A stretch of 64,000 bases of DNA from Bradyrhizobium sp. RD5-C2 (GTDB taxonomy: Bacteria > Pseudomonadota > Alphaproteobacteria > Rhizobiales > Xanthobacteraceae): contig NZ_BOVL01000012.1 of NCBI RefSeq assembly GCF_019972155.1, forward strand, positions 173,855 through 237,854, given 5' to 3'. Below the pieces are notes generated by a model. The model was given only the letters and a program-made list of their open reading frames with translations. It had not been told where the DNA came from and searched no databases. Made by a program: the position numbers and the translations under genes. This document shows, piece after piece, positions 8,949 through 17,446 of the stretch (position 1 is its first letter; each line of letters opens with the position of its first letter).

Positions 8949-9749
8949 ATGAGCGCGAAAACGCTTCGCCATCTGATCGTCGTCGGCCTGCTCGCGCTGT
9001 GGGAGCTGCTGCCGCGCACCGGGCTGATCCCTGAATTGTTCCTGCCGTCGCTGTCCTCTACCCTGCTCGCCGGCTGGAACGAGGCCGCCGAATATGGCCA
9101 TGCGCTCGCGGTGACGCTCTACGAGGTCGCGGTCTCAATGGCGTTCGCCTGTGGCGGCGGCATCCTGCTCGGCGCCATCGTCGGCAGCCTGCCGCGCCCT
9201 CGCCTGCTGATCATGCCGATGGTCTCGAGCCTCTATGCGGTACCGCTCGTGATCCTCTATCCGGTCTTCACGGTGTGGCTCGGCATCGGCTCGGAGTCCA
9301 AGATCGCCTTCGCCTCGATCTACGGTTTCCTGCCGACCATGCTGGCGACCGCTGCCGGAATTCAGACCATCGACCCGCAACTGCTGCTCGCCGCCCGCAG
9401 CATGGGCGCGACGCTGAGCCAGCGGCTGGTCCGCGTCATCATCCCCGCGGCGATCCCGACCGTGCTGTCGGGCCTGCGGGTCGGCGGTGCGCTCGTCATC
9501 GTCGGCGTGGTGGTCTCGGAGATGCTGATTTCGTCGGCGGGCATCGGCTATCTGATCTCGCGCTACCGTACCATTCTCGACAGCCCGCACGTCTTCGCCG
9601 GCGTGCTGCTGGTGTTGTTCATGGCGATCGCCTTCAACGCCGCGATCCGCTGGGTCGAGCGCAAGGCCGCGATCTGGCAGACCGGAACGCGCGCCGGCCA
9701 GCGCACGGCCGACGAGGTCGGGCCCAGCGCGATGCAGCCGGCGACATAG
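8949..9749 (+). CDS. ABC importer permease, NitT/TauT type (second of two)
   Basis: The 266-residue permease has about six membrane segments and the coupling-loop pattern LLLAARSMGATLSQRLVRVI around residues 138-157. It begins seven bases after the ATPase stop. It pairs with the permease at 7401-8156, to which it is only distantly similar. The C-terminal 20 residues after the last helix are polar and variable. Confidence 0.9.
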   Translation: MSAKTLRHLIVVGLLALWELLPRTGLIPELFLPSLSSTLLAGWNEAAEYGHALAVTLYEVAVSMAFACGGGILLGAIVGSLPRPRLLIMPMVSSLYAVPLVILYPVFTVWLGIGSESKIAFASIYGFLPTMLATAAGIQTIDPQLLLAARSMGATLSQRLVRVIIPAAIPTVLSGLRVGGALVIVGVVVSEMLISSAGIGYLISRYRTILDSPHVFAGVLLVLFMAIAFNAAIRWVERKAAIWQTGTRAGQRTADEVGPSAMQPAT

Positions 9750-9760
9750 GGGATCGCGAC

Positions 9761-10426
9761 GTGTTCGACCTGACCTTGACGTTCGACAATGGACCGGAGC
9801 CCGACGTCACACCGAGGGTACTCGATATCCTTGGCGAACGCGGCATCAAGACCACGTTCTTCGTGATCGGCGAGAAGCTCGACGACCCCGCACGTCGCCG
9901 CCTCGCTTCCCGCGCAGCCGACGAAGGCCACTGGATCGGCAATCACACCTATACGCACAGCGTGCCGCTCGGCCGGCAGCCCGGCGCGGAGACGGCCCAG
10001 CGTGAGATCGGCAGGACGCAAGCCGCGATCGGCGAGCTCACCCATCCCGACCGCTGGTTCCGGCCGTTTGGCGGCGGCGGCAATCTCGACGATCGGCTGC
10101 TGAAACCCTCTGTGGTCGATTATCTCGCCCTCAACAAGCACAGCTGCGTGCTCTGGAACGCGATCCCGCGCGACTGGGACGATCCCGACGGCTGGACAGA
10201 CCGCGCGCTCGACCAATGCCGTGCGCAGCCATGGACGCTGCTGGTGCTGCACGATCTGCCGACCGGTGCGATGGCGCATCTCGAGCGCTTCCTCGAACGC
10301 GCGGAAACGAACGGCGCTCGCTTCCGCCAGGATTTTCCGCCGCAATGCGTTCCGATGCGCAACGGCGAGATTGCGCTTCCCATCCAGTCCTATGTTTCCT
10401 CGATCGAAGAGAGTGAGAGACCATGA
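9761..10426 (+). CDS. Polysaccharide-deacetylase-fold (NodB-like) hydrolase
   Basis: The protein has 221 residues from a GTG start at 9761. NodB-fold motifs are visible: TFDNGP (residues 6-11), the metal pair in NHTYTH, RPFGGGG as motif 3, and LLVLHDLP as motif 5. Motif 1 normally reads TFDDGP, so one Asp metal ligand is Asn here. The protein lacks a signal peptide and sits in a transporter-catabolism operon, so cell-wall deacetylation is unlikely. This fold also includes small-molecule amidases such as cyclic imidases and allantoinase-like enzymes. Hydrolysis of an amide or imide in the imported compound is a reasonable guess. The TGA stop overlaps the next ATG (ATGA). Confidence 0.75.
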   Translation: MFDLTLTFDNGPEPDVTPRVLDILGERGIKTTFFVIGEKLDDPARRRLASRAADEGHWIGNHTYTHSVPLGRQPGAETAQREIGRTQAAIGELTHPDRWFRPFGGGGNLDDRLLKPSVVDYLALNKHSCVLWNAIPRDWDDPDGWTDRALDQCRAQPWTLLVLHDLPTGAMAHLERFLERAETNGARFRQDFPPQCVPMRNGEIALPIQSYVSSIEESERP

Positions 10427-11292
10427 AGATCGCAAGTTTCAAGGCGGCGGATACCGCGAGCTATGGCATCGTGACCGACGCGGGGCTGATCGACGCCAGC
10501 AAGCGGCTGAAGGCGCAGCCGACGCTGAAGGCGCTGCTGACGACGGGTTCGCTGGATGAACTGAAGAAGCTGCAGGGCGAGCGCCCCGACTATGCGCTCA
10601 AGGATGTCGAGCTGCTGCCGACCGTGCCCGATCCCGACAAGATCTTCTGCATCGGCGTCAACTATGCGACGCATCTTGCCGAGAGCGGCCATCCGACGCC
10701 GCCATATCCGATGATCTTCACCCGCTTCGCCAACAGCCAGGTCGGCGCCGGGCAGCCGATGATCCGGCCGCTGGAGTCGGAGCGGTTCGACTATGAGGGC
10801 GAAATGGCCGTCATCATCGGCAAGGCCGGCCGCCGCATCTCGCGCGAGGCTGCGCTCGGCCATGTCGCCGGCTATGCCTGCTACAATGACGGCAGCATCC
10901 GCGACTGGCAGCGCCACACCTCGCAATTCGCGCCCGGCAAGAATTTCGTCGGTACCGGCGGCTTCGGACCTTGGATGGTGACGACCGACGAGCTTCCCGA
11001 CATCACCAAGCAGCACATCGCAACCCGCCTCAACGGCGTCGAGGTGCAGGCCGCGCCGATCTCGGACCTCGTGTTCGACGTCGCGACCCTGATCGCCTAT
11101 TGCTCGACCTTCACCGAGCTGGTGCCGGGAGACGTCATCGTCACCGGCACCACCGGCGGCGTCGGCGCCTATCGCACGCCACCGTTGTGGATGAAGGATG
11201 GCGACGTCGTCGAAGTCGAGATTTCCGGCATCGGCGTGCTGCGCAACCCGGTGAAGGACGAAGCTGCGGCAACCGCAACGCGCGCGGCCTGA
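10423..11292 (+). CDS. Fumarylacetoacetate hydrolase family protein
   Basis: The 289-residue protein has a short N-terminal domain and a C-terminal FAH catalytic domain. GVNYATHLAESG and the metal-binding DYEGEMAVIIG are both visible, as is the late VTGTTGGVGAYRTPPLW segment. FAH-family enzymes cleave C-C bonds in diketo acids, hydrate dienoates or decarboxylate oxoacids during aromatic ring breakdown. Its ATG overlaps the stop of the deacetylase-fold gene, so the two are translationally coupled. It would act after ring cleavage of the compound handled by the Rieske/importer locus. The exact substrate is unknown. Confidence 0.9.
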   Translation: MKIASFKAADTASYGIVTDAGLIDASKRLKAQPTLKALLTTGSLDELKKLQGERPDYALKDVELLPTVPDPDKIFCIGVNYATHLAESGHPTPPYPMIFTRFANSQVGAGQPMIRPLESERFDYEGEMAVIIGKAGRRISREAALGHVAGYACYNDGSIRDWQRHTSQFAPGKNFVGTGGFGPWMVTTDELPDITKQHIATRLNGVEVQAAPISDLVFDVATLIAYCSTFTELVPGDVIVTGTTGGVGAYRTPPLWMKDGDVVEVEISGIGVLRNPVKDEAAATATRAA

Positions 11293-11324
11293 TTGGGCCG
11301 CACAACAACAAGAAGGAGGATATC

Positions 11325-12368
11325 ATGAACCTGCCCAGGCATCTGCTGCCGACCACCGTCGTCGGCAGCTACCCGCAGCCGGAATGGCTGGTCGATCGCG
11401 CCATGCTCTCGAAGTCGGTGCCACGGACCCGCATGCACGCGATGTGGCGCCTGCCGGCCGAGCATCTCGAGGAAGCACAGGACGACGCGACCATCGTGGC
11501 GATCAGGGACATGGAGCGCGCCGGCATCGACATCGTGACCGATGGCGAGATCCGACGCGAAAGCTACTCCAACCGGTTCGCCACCGCGCTTGAGGGCGTC
11601 GATGCCGACAATCCCGCTGTCATCACGGCGCGCACCGGCAGCACGCAGACGCCGGTGCCGCGGGTCGCCGGCCCGGTGAAGCGCAAGGGCCCGGTCGAGC
11701 TGCATGACATGCAGTTCCTGCGCAAGAACACCGACCGTGCCGCCAAGATCACCCTGCCCGGCCCGTTCACGATGAGCCAGCAGGCGAAGAACGAGTTCTA
11801 CAAGGACGACGAAGAGCTCGCGATGGCTTTCGCCGCCGCCGTCAACGCCGAGGCGCGCGACCTCGAGAAGGCCGGCGCTGACGTCATCCAGCTCGACGAG
11901 CCCTGGGTGCGCAACAATCCGGATCTCGCCAGGCGCTATGCGGTGAAGGCGATCAATCGCGCGCTCGAGGGCATCACCATCCCGACCGTGGTGCATCTCT
12001 GCTTCGGTTATGCAGCTGTCGTGCCGGGCTCGACCAAGCCGGCCGGCTATTCCTTCCTTGCCGAACTCGATGAGACCATCGCCGACCAGATATCGATCGA
12101 GGCGGCCCAGCCGAAGCTCGATCTCGGCGTACTCAGGGACCTGTCCTCGAAGAAGATCATGCTCGGCGTGCTCGACCTCGGCAATCCCGAGATCGAATCC
12201 GCAGCCGTCGTCGCCGATCGCATTCGCAACGGCCTGAAGCATGTGCCGGCGGAGCGACTGGTGGTCGCGCCGGACTGCGGCATGAAGTACATGCCGCGGC
12301 ACGTCGCATTCGGAAAGCTGAAGGCGATGTGTGACGCCGCGGCGACGGTCAGGAAAGAGATCGGCTAG
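11325..12368 (+). CDS. MetE C-terminal-domain-like zinc protein (cobalamin-independent methionine synthase family)
   Basis: The 347-residue protein matches only the catalytic half of MetE, which is about 750 residues. The zinc ligands of the family are all present: H224-x-C226 (VVHLC), E259 and C318 (PDCGMKY). QLDEP near residues 189-193 is also conserved. A strong AGGAGGA site precedes the ATG at 11325. Stand-alone proteins of this kind include archaeal methionine synthases and catabolic thiol alkyltransferases such as epoxyalkane:CoM transferase. As the last gene of a catabolic operon with a VanA-like demethylase nearby, it may move a methyl or alkyl group from substrate to a thiol. That role is an inference, and methionine synthesis is the default alternative. 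Confidence 0.8.
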   Translation: MNLPRHLLPTTVVGSYPQPEWLVDRAMLSKSVPRTRMHAMWRLPAEHLEEAQDDATIVAIRDMERAGIDIVTDGEIRRESYSNRFATALEGVDADNPAVITARTGSTQTPVPRVAGPVKRKGPVELHDMQFLRKNTDRAAKITLPGPFTMSQQAKNEFYKDDEELAMAFAAAVNAEARDLEKAGADVIQLDEPWVRNNPDLARRYAVKAINRALEGITIPTVVHLCFGYAAVVPGSTKPAGYSFLAELDETIADQISIEAAQPKLDLGVLRDLSSKKIMLGVLDLGNPEIESAAVVADRIRNGLKHVPAERLVVAPDCGMKYMPRHVAFGKLKAMCDAAATVRKEIG

Positions 12369-12395
12369 CTATCTTCCGCGGCCAGCACAGGATCT

Positions 12396-12416
12396 GTCGC
12401 CAGCGGCGCTGGCGAC
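12396..12416. terminator. GC-rich hairpin between convergent genes
   Basis: A perfect 9-bp stem (GTCGCCAGC and GCTGGCGAC) with a 3-base loop lies in the 60-base gap between the MetE-like gene and the leftward Tlde1-fold gene. No T-run follows on either strand, so it is a possible but unproven bidirectional terminator. Confidence 0.35.
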
Positions 12417-12428
12417 GGCGCTCGCGGC

Positions 12429-13475
12429 CTACGAGTTCGACGCCGCGCGGGTCGAGGCCGACTTGACGTCCTTGATGCTGACCACGACGGCGATGCGCTT
12501 GATCGAGCCGCTGCGATAGGCCTGCAGGAATTTGTCGTAGTGCTTGACCGAGATGCAGCCGTTCGAGTCGCCGTTCGGCCCGAGCATGTAGCTATGGACG
12601 AGCAGGCCGACACGCCCGAACGTATCGCTGCCATCGACCGGGGTCATGCGCAGCGCGGGCACGCCGTGGAACAACTTCTCGCGCGGCTTCATCTCGTAGA
12701 CGCCGGGCGGCGTCGCACCGGCGTTGCGGGCGGTCACATGCGACGGATCGTCGAGCAGATTGCCGAGCCCCGAATGCGCTTCGAACTTCGTGCCGTCGGG
12801 CATGTACACGATACGGCCGGTGATGTCGTAGACCGCCGTGGTGCTGTCATAACCGAGCGCACCGAGATCGAGGCTTGGGCCGGACAACAAGCCATCATTC
12901 GGATCGATCGAGGCCAACTGCAGCTTGCCCGGCATCATGTCGGCGATTTTCTGCAGGAACGTCCGGTTGTCGCCCTGCTGCACCGGCGCCTGCGGCGGCA
13001 GCGGCTGATCGTTGCGCGCGAGCAGATTGGCCTCGACCGGCCGCGATCGCGGCATCGGCACGGCGGAAGCTGCGGTCGAGGTCGTGGCCGCGACCGATGC
13101 CGTCGCCGGCTGGCTGGCCGGCAGTTCGGTCTGGGTGTCACGCAGCTGGCCCGACAGCGCGTCCTCGATCTGACCGAACTCGGAATCGAAATCGCCGCGG
13201 CTCGAACGGAACCCGCGGCGCAGAGGATAATAGAGCGAAGCCGTGTTGATCGTGGAGCGAGAGCCGAAGCGATCGTCGAAATTCAGCGAGGCCGTGGTGT
13301 TGGCGAGTGCCGGTCCATGCAGCCAAGCGGTCGGGTCGATGCCGACCATCCAGGCGGCAAGGCCAGACGACAGGACGAGCGCGGTCACGGCGAACGCCGT
13401 GCTGCCCACCAGAGACACGCCGCGGTTCGACTTACGCGCGGCTGCTTTCGTCGTACGTTGACCCATCATCCCCAA
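12429..13475 (-). CDS. DUF2778/Tlde1-fold (L,D-transpeptidase-like) envelope protein
   Basis: The 348-residue protein has one N-terminal membrane segment (residues about 22-46), a long Ala/Pro/Ser-rich low-complexity linker (about 100-170) and a C-terminal DUF2778 domain. That domain ends with a catalytic-type signature, VHSYMLGPNGDSNGCIS, giving His and Cys of the L,D-transpeptidase-like active site. Tlde1 proteins act on tetrapeptide stems of peptidoglycan. In rhizobia such proteins occur as anchored housekeeping envelope proteins, not only as secreted toxins. No immunity-like gene is adjacent, so an effector role is unlikely here. It converges on the MetE-like gene. Confidence 0.8.
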   Translation of the reverse strand: MGMMGQRTTKAAARKSNRGVSLVGSTAFAVTALVLSSGLAAWMVGIDPTAWLHGPALANTTASLNFDDRFGSRSTINTASLYYPLRRGFRSSRGDFDSEFGQIEDALSGQLRDTQTELPASQPATASVAATTSTAASAVPMPRSRPVEANLLARNDQPLPPQAPVQQGDNRTFLQKIADMMPGKLQLASIDPNDGLLSGPSLDLGALGYDSTTAVYDITGRIVYMPDGTKFEAHSGLGNLLDDPSHVTARNAGATPPGVYEMKPREKLFHGVPALRMTPVDGSDTFGRVGLLVHSYMLGPNGDSNGCISVKHYDKFLQAYRSGSIKRIAVVVSIKDVKSASTRAASNS

Positions 13476-13678
13476 GTCGGTGCTCTGGGGCCTGTTACCC
13501 GGCCCACGTTGGATTCACCGTTCACACATCATATCAGGGAATTAGAGTAAGGCATAATCGAGACGAAGCGGGCAACGACAGGATTTTTAAACGTTTTTCG
13601 GATGGAAAGTGCCGGCGAATCAGCCCCGGGCGGGGCGAAATGGCCGAAAAAGTCCCGTTTCGGGACAATTTCGGCGAC

Positions 13679-16060
13679 TCAGGCGATCTTTTCTTCCCGG
13701 AGGGTGAGCACCGGAACCGGCTTCCCGATGGCGTACCCTTGGGCGTAGTCGACCCCGATCAGGCGCAGCTCGTCCAGGATCGCGAGGCTCTCGACGAATT
13801 CGGCGACCACCTGCTTCTGCATGATCTTCGCGGTCTTGGTGATCATCTCGACCATCGCGCGATCGACCTTGCTGTTCAGGATCTCCTTCACGAACGAGCC
13901 GTCGATCTTGATGATGTCGACCGGCAGGTGCTTCAGATAGGCGATCGAGGACATGCCGGTGCCGAAATCGTCGAGCGAGAAGCTGCAGCCGATCTCGTGC
14001 AACCGCGCGATGAATGTCTGCGCCTCATCGAGATTCGAGATCGCGCTGGTCTCGGTGATCTCGAAACACACCAATGCCGGCGAAAAATCATGCTGCGCAA
14101 ACAGCTCGGCGACGAAGTCGACGAAGTCGCCGTCGCCGATCGTGGCGCCGGAAAGATTGATGGCGTAGCTCGCCACCCTGCGTGCGTGGTGTTTGCGCTC
14201 GGCGATGATCTCGAAGGCGCGGCGAACCACCCAGCGGTCGATCAGCGGCATCAGCCCGTAGCGTTCGGCCGCGGGCAGGAAGCTGCCGGGCGGCACCAGC
14301 GCACCGTTCTCGTCGCGCAGCCGCAGCAGCAGTTCGCGCCGCTCGTTGCCCCTCAGCGCACCGTTGATCGGGCGGATCTCCTGCTCGTAGAGGCAGAAGC
14401 GCCCCTCGTCCAATCCCCTGCGGATTCGATTGACCCAGCTCATCTCGGCGACGCGCACCGCCATGCCGGTATCGGACGGACGGTGCTCCTGGACGCGATT
14501 GCGTCCCTTGTCCTTGGCGAGGAAGCAGGCGACGTCGGCAAGCCGCAGCGCGTCCTGCACGCCGGCGCTGTCGCAAAGCGCGACCAGGCCGATGCTTGCG
14601 CTGATCCGGAAGCTCGAGCCCTCATGGACGAAGCTCGACTGCTCGACCACCGCCCTGATCCGCTCCGCGACATCGGCCGCAACGTCGTGCGTGGCGGAGC
14701 CATCGTCGCGCAGCAGAATGCCGAATTCGTCGCCGCCGAGACGCGCAACCAGCCCGCTGTCGCCGACCTCGGCGGCCAGCATCTTCGCCACCTGCTTCAG
14801 CAGCCGGTCACCCGCCATGTGGCCGCAGGTGTCGTTGACGATCTTGAACTGGTCGAGGTCGATCAGCATCAGATCGGCGCCCACGACCGGCGAGCCCGAC
14901 ATCGCCTTGTGCAGTTCGAACTCGAATTGCCGCCGGTTCGCAAGGCCGGTGAGCGCGTCATGGGACGCCGCCCAGGCCAGTTCCTCGACCAGCCGCCGCT
15001 CGGCGGTCATGTCGTGAATGATCATGACGCGGCCGGCCGGTTCGCGGGCATGCACGATCGCCGTCTCGACCACCGAGACCGGCACGCTGGAATGATCCGG
15101 CCGCACCAGCAGCCGCTGCTGCGGCCGGCTCTCGTCGTCGGCATCGGTGCTCTGGAACGATCCCCGCACCGGCTGCTCGGCAATGTTGAACAGCGATGAA
15201 AGCTGCCATCCGGTCACGTCCCGCCCCGGCGCGATCAGCCGCTGCGCGGCGCCGTTCATGTAACCGACGCGATCGTCCTGCGTGGTCACGATGACCGCGT
15301 CGCCGATCGAGGCCAGCGTGAGCTGGGCGCGCTCCTTCTCGACCGCGAGCGCGGTCTCGGCAAGCCAGCGGCGCCACAGCATCCGCCTTGTGTGGAACAG
15401 CACGATGCCGGCAAGGCAGGCCGCGATCACGAGATTGACCAGCTGCAACAGCGCGGAGACCTGACGCGACGCCTTCCCCAACTGGTCGGAGAAATCGACG
15501 GCGAGCGTGCTCAGTGCGGCGTCGACCGCACCGATCCGTTCGGCCCAGTGTTTGATGGTCGCAGCCGAGGGATCATGCAGCGCGACGTCGCTCGCGGCCT
15601 CGTTCCTGATTTCGATCAGCTGATCGAGCAGTGCATCCGAATTCCGCCAGGCCGTCACCGCGCCAGCCACGTGGTGCATCGTGCGGAAATATTTGAACAG
15701 CCAGATCAGGCCGCCGATGTCATCGTCATGATTGCCCGCTTTGGCGAAGCCACTCCTGGCCACGGCGTCGTTGTTGCCGGGCGCTTCCAGCCCGCGCCGC
15801 GCCGTGCGATCGGCCAGCGGCACCGCGATCGCGGCATCGAACTTCTGCAGATAGAGCGGCGCGCCGGTGCTGACATAGGTCTGAAGGTAGTAGATGGCGT
15901 CCTTCTGCCCCTTCGACCACAGGCTCTCGCCCGCCACATAGGCACGCACCGCGGACATCACCTGCAGGCTGCCGGCCGACAGACCGCCCAGCAGCAGCAC
16001 GATGGCGAGCAGAGGCCCGACCACCCGCCACAGTGACCAGCTTCGAAACGAAAAGAACAT
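13679..16060 (-). CDS. Membrane sensor GGDEF-EAL protein with PAS-like domain
   Basis: The protein has about 793 residues from the ATG at 16060. Longer versions would need a TTG at 16126. Two membrane segments bracket a periplasmic sensor region (residues about 12-245). A PAS-like domain follows, then GGDEF (ARLGGDEFG) and an EAL domain. The EAL motif itself is altered to ELLLR, but the Glu metal ligand is kept, as are CFEITET and LDDFGTG. The usual EGVE segment reads EFVES. It probably controls cyclic di-GMP in response to a periplasmic signal. The helical sensor domain is not a family I can name. Confidence 0.87.
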   Translation of the reverse strand: MFFSFRSWSLWRVVGPLLAIVLLLGGLSAGSLQVMSAVRAYVAGESLWSKGQKDAIYYLQTYVSTGAPLYLQKFDAAIAVPLADRTARRGLEAPGNNDAVARSGFAKAGNHDDDIGGLIWLFKYFRTMHHVAGAVTAWRNSDALLDQLIEIRNEAASDVALHDPSAATIKHWAERIGAVDAALSTLAVDFSDQLGKASRQVSALLQLVNLVIAACLAGIVLFHTRRMLWRRWLAETALAVEKERAQLTLASIGDAVIVTTQDDRVGYMNGAAQRLIAPGRDVTGWQLSSLFNIAEQPVRGSFQSTDADDESRPQQRLLVRPDHSSVPVSVVETAIVHAREPAGRVMIIHDMTAERRLVEELAWAASHDALTGLANRRQFEFELHKAMSGSPVVGADLMLIDLDQFKIVNDTCGHMAGDRLLKQVAKMLAAEVGDSGLVARLGGDEFGILLRDDGSATHDVAADVAERIRAVVEQSSFVHEGSSFRISASIGLVALCDSAGVQDALRLADVACFLAKDKGRNRVQEHRPSDTGMAVRVAEMSWVNRIRRGLDEGRFCLYEQEIRPINGALRGNERRELLLRLRDENGALVPPGSFLPAAERYGLMPLIDRWVVRRAFEIIAERKHHARRVASYAINLSGATIGDGDFVDFVAELFAQHDFSPALVCFEITETSAISNLDEAQTFIARLHEIGCSFSLDDFGTGMSSIAYLKHLPVDIIKIDGSFVKEILNSKVDRAMVEMITKTAKIMQKQVVAEFVESLAILDELRLIGVDYAQGYAIGKPVPVLTLREEKIA

Positions 16061-16206
16061 GCCCAATGCGCCCGACCCTGAAATGTCGGGTAAGCCTAGG
16101 AATGCCGGCTTAACCTCACGTTGCAAAACGCGATGAGTTTGAAACGACTTGGCTGTAACGCAATTGCGTCAAACTTTACCCGTCCCGTCCGACCGCAGCC
16201 GGCCGC

Positions 16207-16617
16207 TCAGGGACGCAATGTCGGCGACGTGTTCGGAGCCGGCGCCTGCTCCATTTCGGCGTCCTCGGGCAGCTTGTCGGCATGGACGGCAAGCGGCGTG
16301 CCGATCCAGAGCGGATCGTCGCGATGATCGCGGCGCGGATTGGTGGTGTTGGGATGGACCAGGATGCTCAGGCTGCCGTGGTTCAGCATCAGCCACGGTA
16401 CCAGGGTCGGAAACAGCTCGGCCGCAAACGCCACCTGATACATCGCCTGATCGTGCGGCCCGACCTTGACGTCGTGCCAGCGCCCGAGCGTGACCAGGAA
16501 ACGCTCGCCCATCCAGTCGCGCAGGCGTTCGGCCTCGCCCCGGCTGGTGGCGGGGTCGTAATAGACATGGGCGTGATAGCTCGCGATCTCGCCGATCGCC
16601 CGTGGCGCGTCCGTCAT
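16207..16617 (-). CDS. DOPA 4,5-dioxygenase family protein
   Basis: The protein has 136 residues from an ATG at 16617, preceded by AGGAGAGG. Family motifs are visible: SYHAHVYYD near the N-terminus, [18 protein letters not shown] in the middle, and [19 protein letters not shown] near the end. These match small bacterial and fungal DOPA extradiol dioxygenases, in which the His residues coordinate Fe(II). Its physiological substrate in bacteria is usually unknown. It begins 23 bases after the stop of the methyltransferase and is probably co-transcribed with it. Confidence 0.85.
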   Translation of the reverse strand: MTDAPRAIGEIASYHAHVYYDPATSRGEAERLRDWMGERFLVTLGRWHDVKVGPHDQAMYQVAFAAELFPTLVPWLMLNHGSLSILVHPNTTNPRRDHRDDPLWIGTPLAVHADKLPEDAEMEQAPAPNTSPTLRP

Positions 16618-16640
16618 GTCACCTCTCCTTCGGCGGCCGG

Positions 16641-17312
16641 TCACGTCCGCCGCAGCACACTGAACTGGAACGACTGCGTCGCGCCCCAGGGCGTGACGTG
16701 CCGGTGCGCCTCATGCGCGATCAGCTCGAATGCCGGACCGACGATCCGGCTGAGCGTTGCCGGATCATAGCGCTGCACCGGCAGGCCGCTGCACTTTTCC
16801 GGACCGTCCAGCGCGAAGGTGCCGATCACGGCGTGGCCGCCTGCCTTGACGCCGCGATGCAGTCTCTCGAGATAGGCCGCGCGGTCGCTCTCCGCGACGA
16901 GAAAATGAAACGCCGCGCGATCGTGCCAGATGTCGAAAGCCTGCGGCGGCTGCCAGACCGTCGCATCGTCGGCAACCCAGCGCACCACCGCGCCGGCTGC
17001 GCCGATCCGCTCCCGCGCGCTCGCCAGCGCAGCTTCCGAGAGATCGAGCACGGTCAGATCATGAAAGCCACTCGTCAGCAGCGCATCGATGAGGCGCGAG
17101 GCTCCGCCGCCGATGTCGATGATCGACGCGGCGCGGCCGGGCGCAACGGATTCGATCAGACGCAGCGACGGCTGCGGGTCGGCCTGCGACCAGCTCACCT
17201 GCTGCTCGCCCTTGGTCAGATAGACGGTCTGCCAATGCGACTGGCGATCAGAAGCGGTCACGGCGATAGGTCCCGAAAGCGGCAGCAACCCTCGTTGCGC
17301 ACCATTAACCAT
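16641..17312 (-). CDS. SAM-dependent methyltransferase, class I
   Basis: The 223-residue protein has the Rossmann SAM-binding motif [14 protein letters not shown] near residues 63-76 and an acidic strand end VLDLSEAAL. The N-terminal [12 protein letters not shown] pattern is typical of small thiopurine-type or unassigned methyltransferases that modify small molecules. The substrate cannot be told. The ATG at 17312 is the longest start. A GTG at 17261 would remove 17 residues of uncertain value. It lies directly upstream of the DOPA-dioxygenase-like gene. Confidence 0.85.
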   Translation of the reverse strand: MVNGAQRGLLPLSGPIAVTASDRQSHWQTVYLTKGEQQVSWSQADPQPSLRLIESVAPGRAASIIDIGGGASRLIDALLTSGFHDLTVLDLSEAALASARERIGAAGAVVRWVADDATVWQPPQAFDIWHDRAAFHFLVAESDRAAYLERLHRGVKAGGHAVIGTFALDGPEKCSGLPVQRYDPATLSRIVGPAFELIAHEAHRHVTPWGATQSFQFSVLRRT

Positions 17313-17446
17313 GAGCTAGGCGCGGCGGTCTCCCGCGTCAACCGGCAGCAGCGGACACGCACGGCCGCGCAGCGGCAAATGCCGCATTTGCATCGCGGCA
17401 TTTTCCATTTAACCTGATGGCGAGGTTGAGATCGGGGCGTCCGGGG

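Noticed and set aside
12429-13475. Type VI-style toxin of the Tlde1 class
   Set aside because: The DUF2778 domain is present, but the protein has an N-terminal membrane anchor and no adjacent immunity or secretion gene.
13307-15199. 630-residue open frame antisense to the second GGDEF-EAL gene
   Set aside because: Composition is typical of a reverse-strand shadow (His/Arg/Asp-rich) and the other strand encodes recognised GGDEF and EAL motifs.
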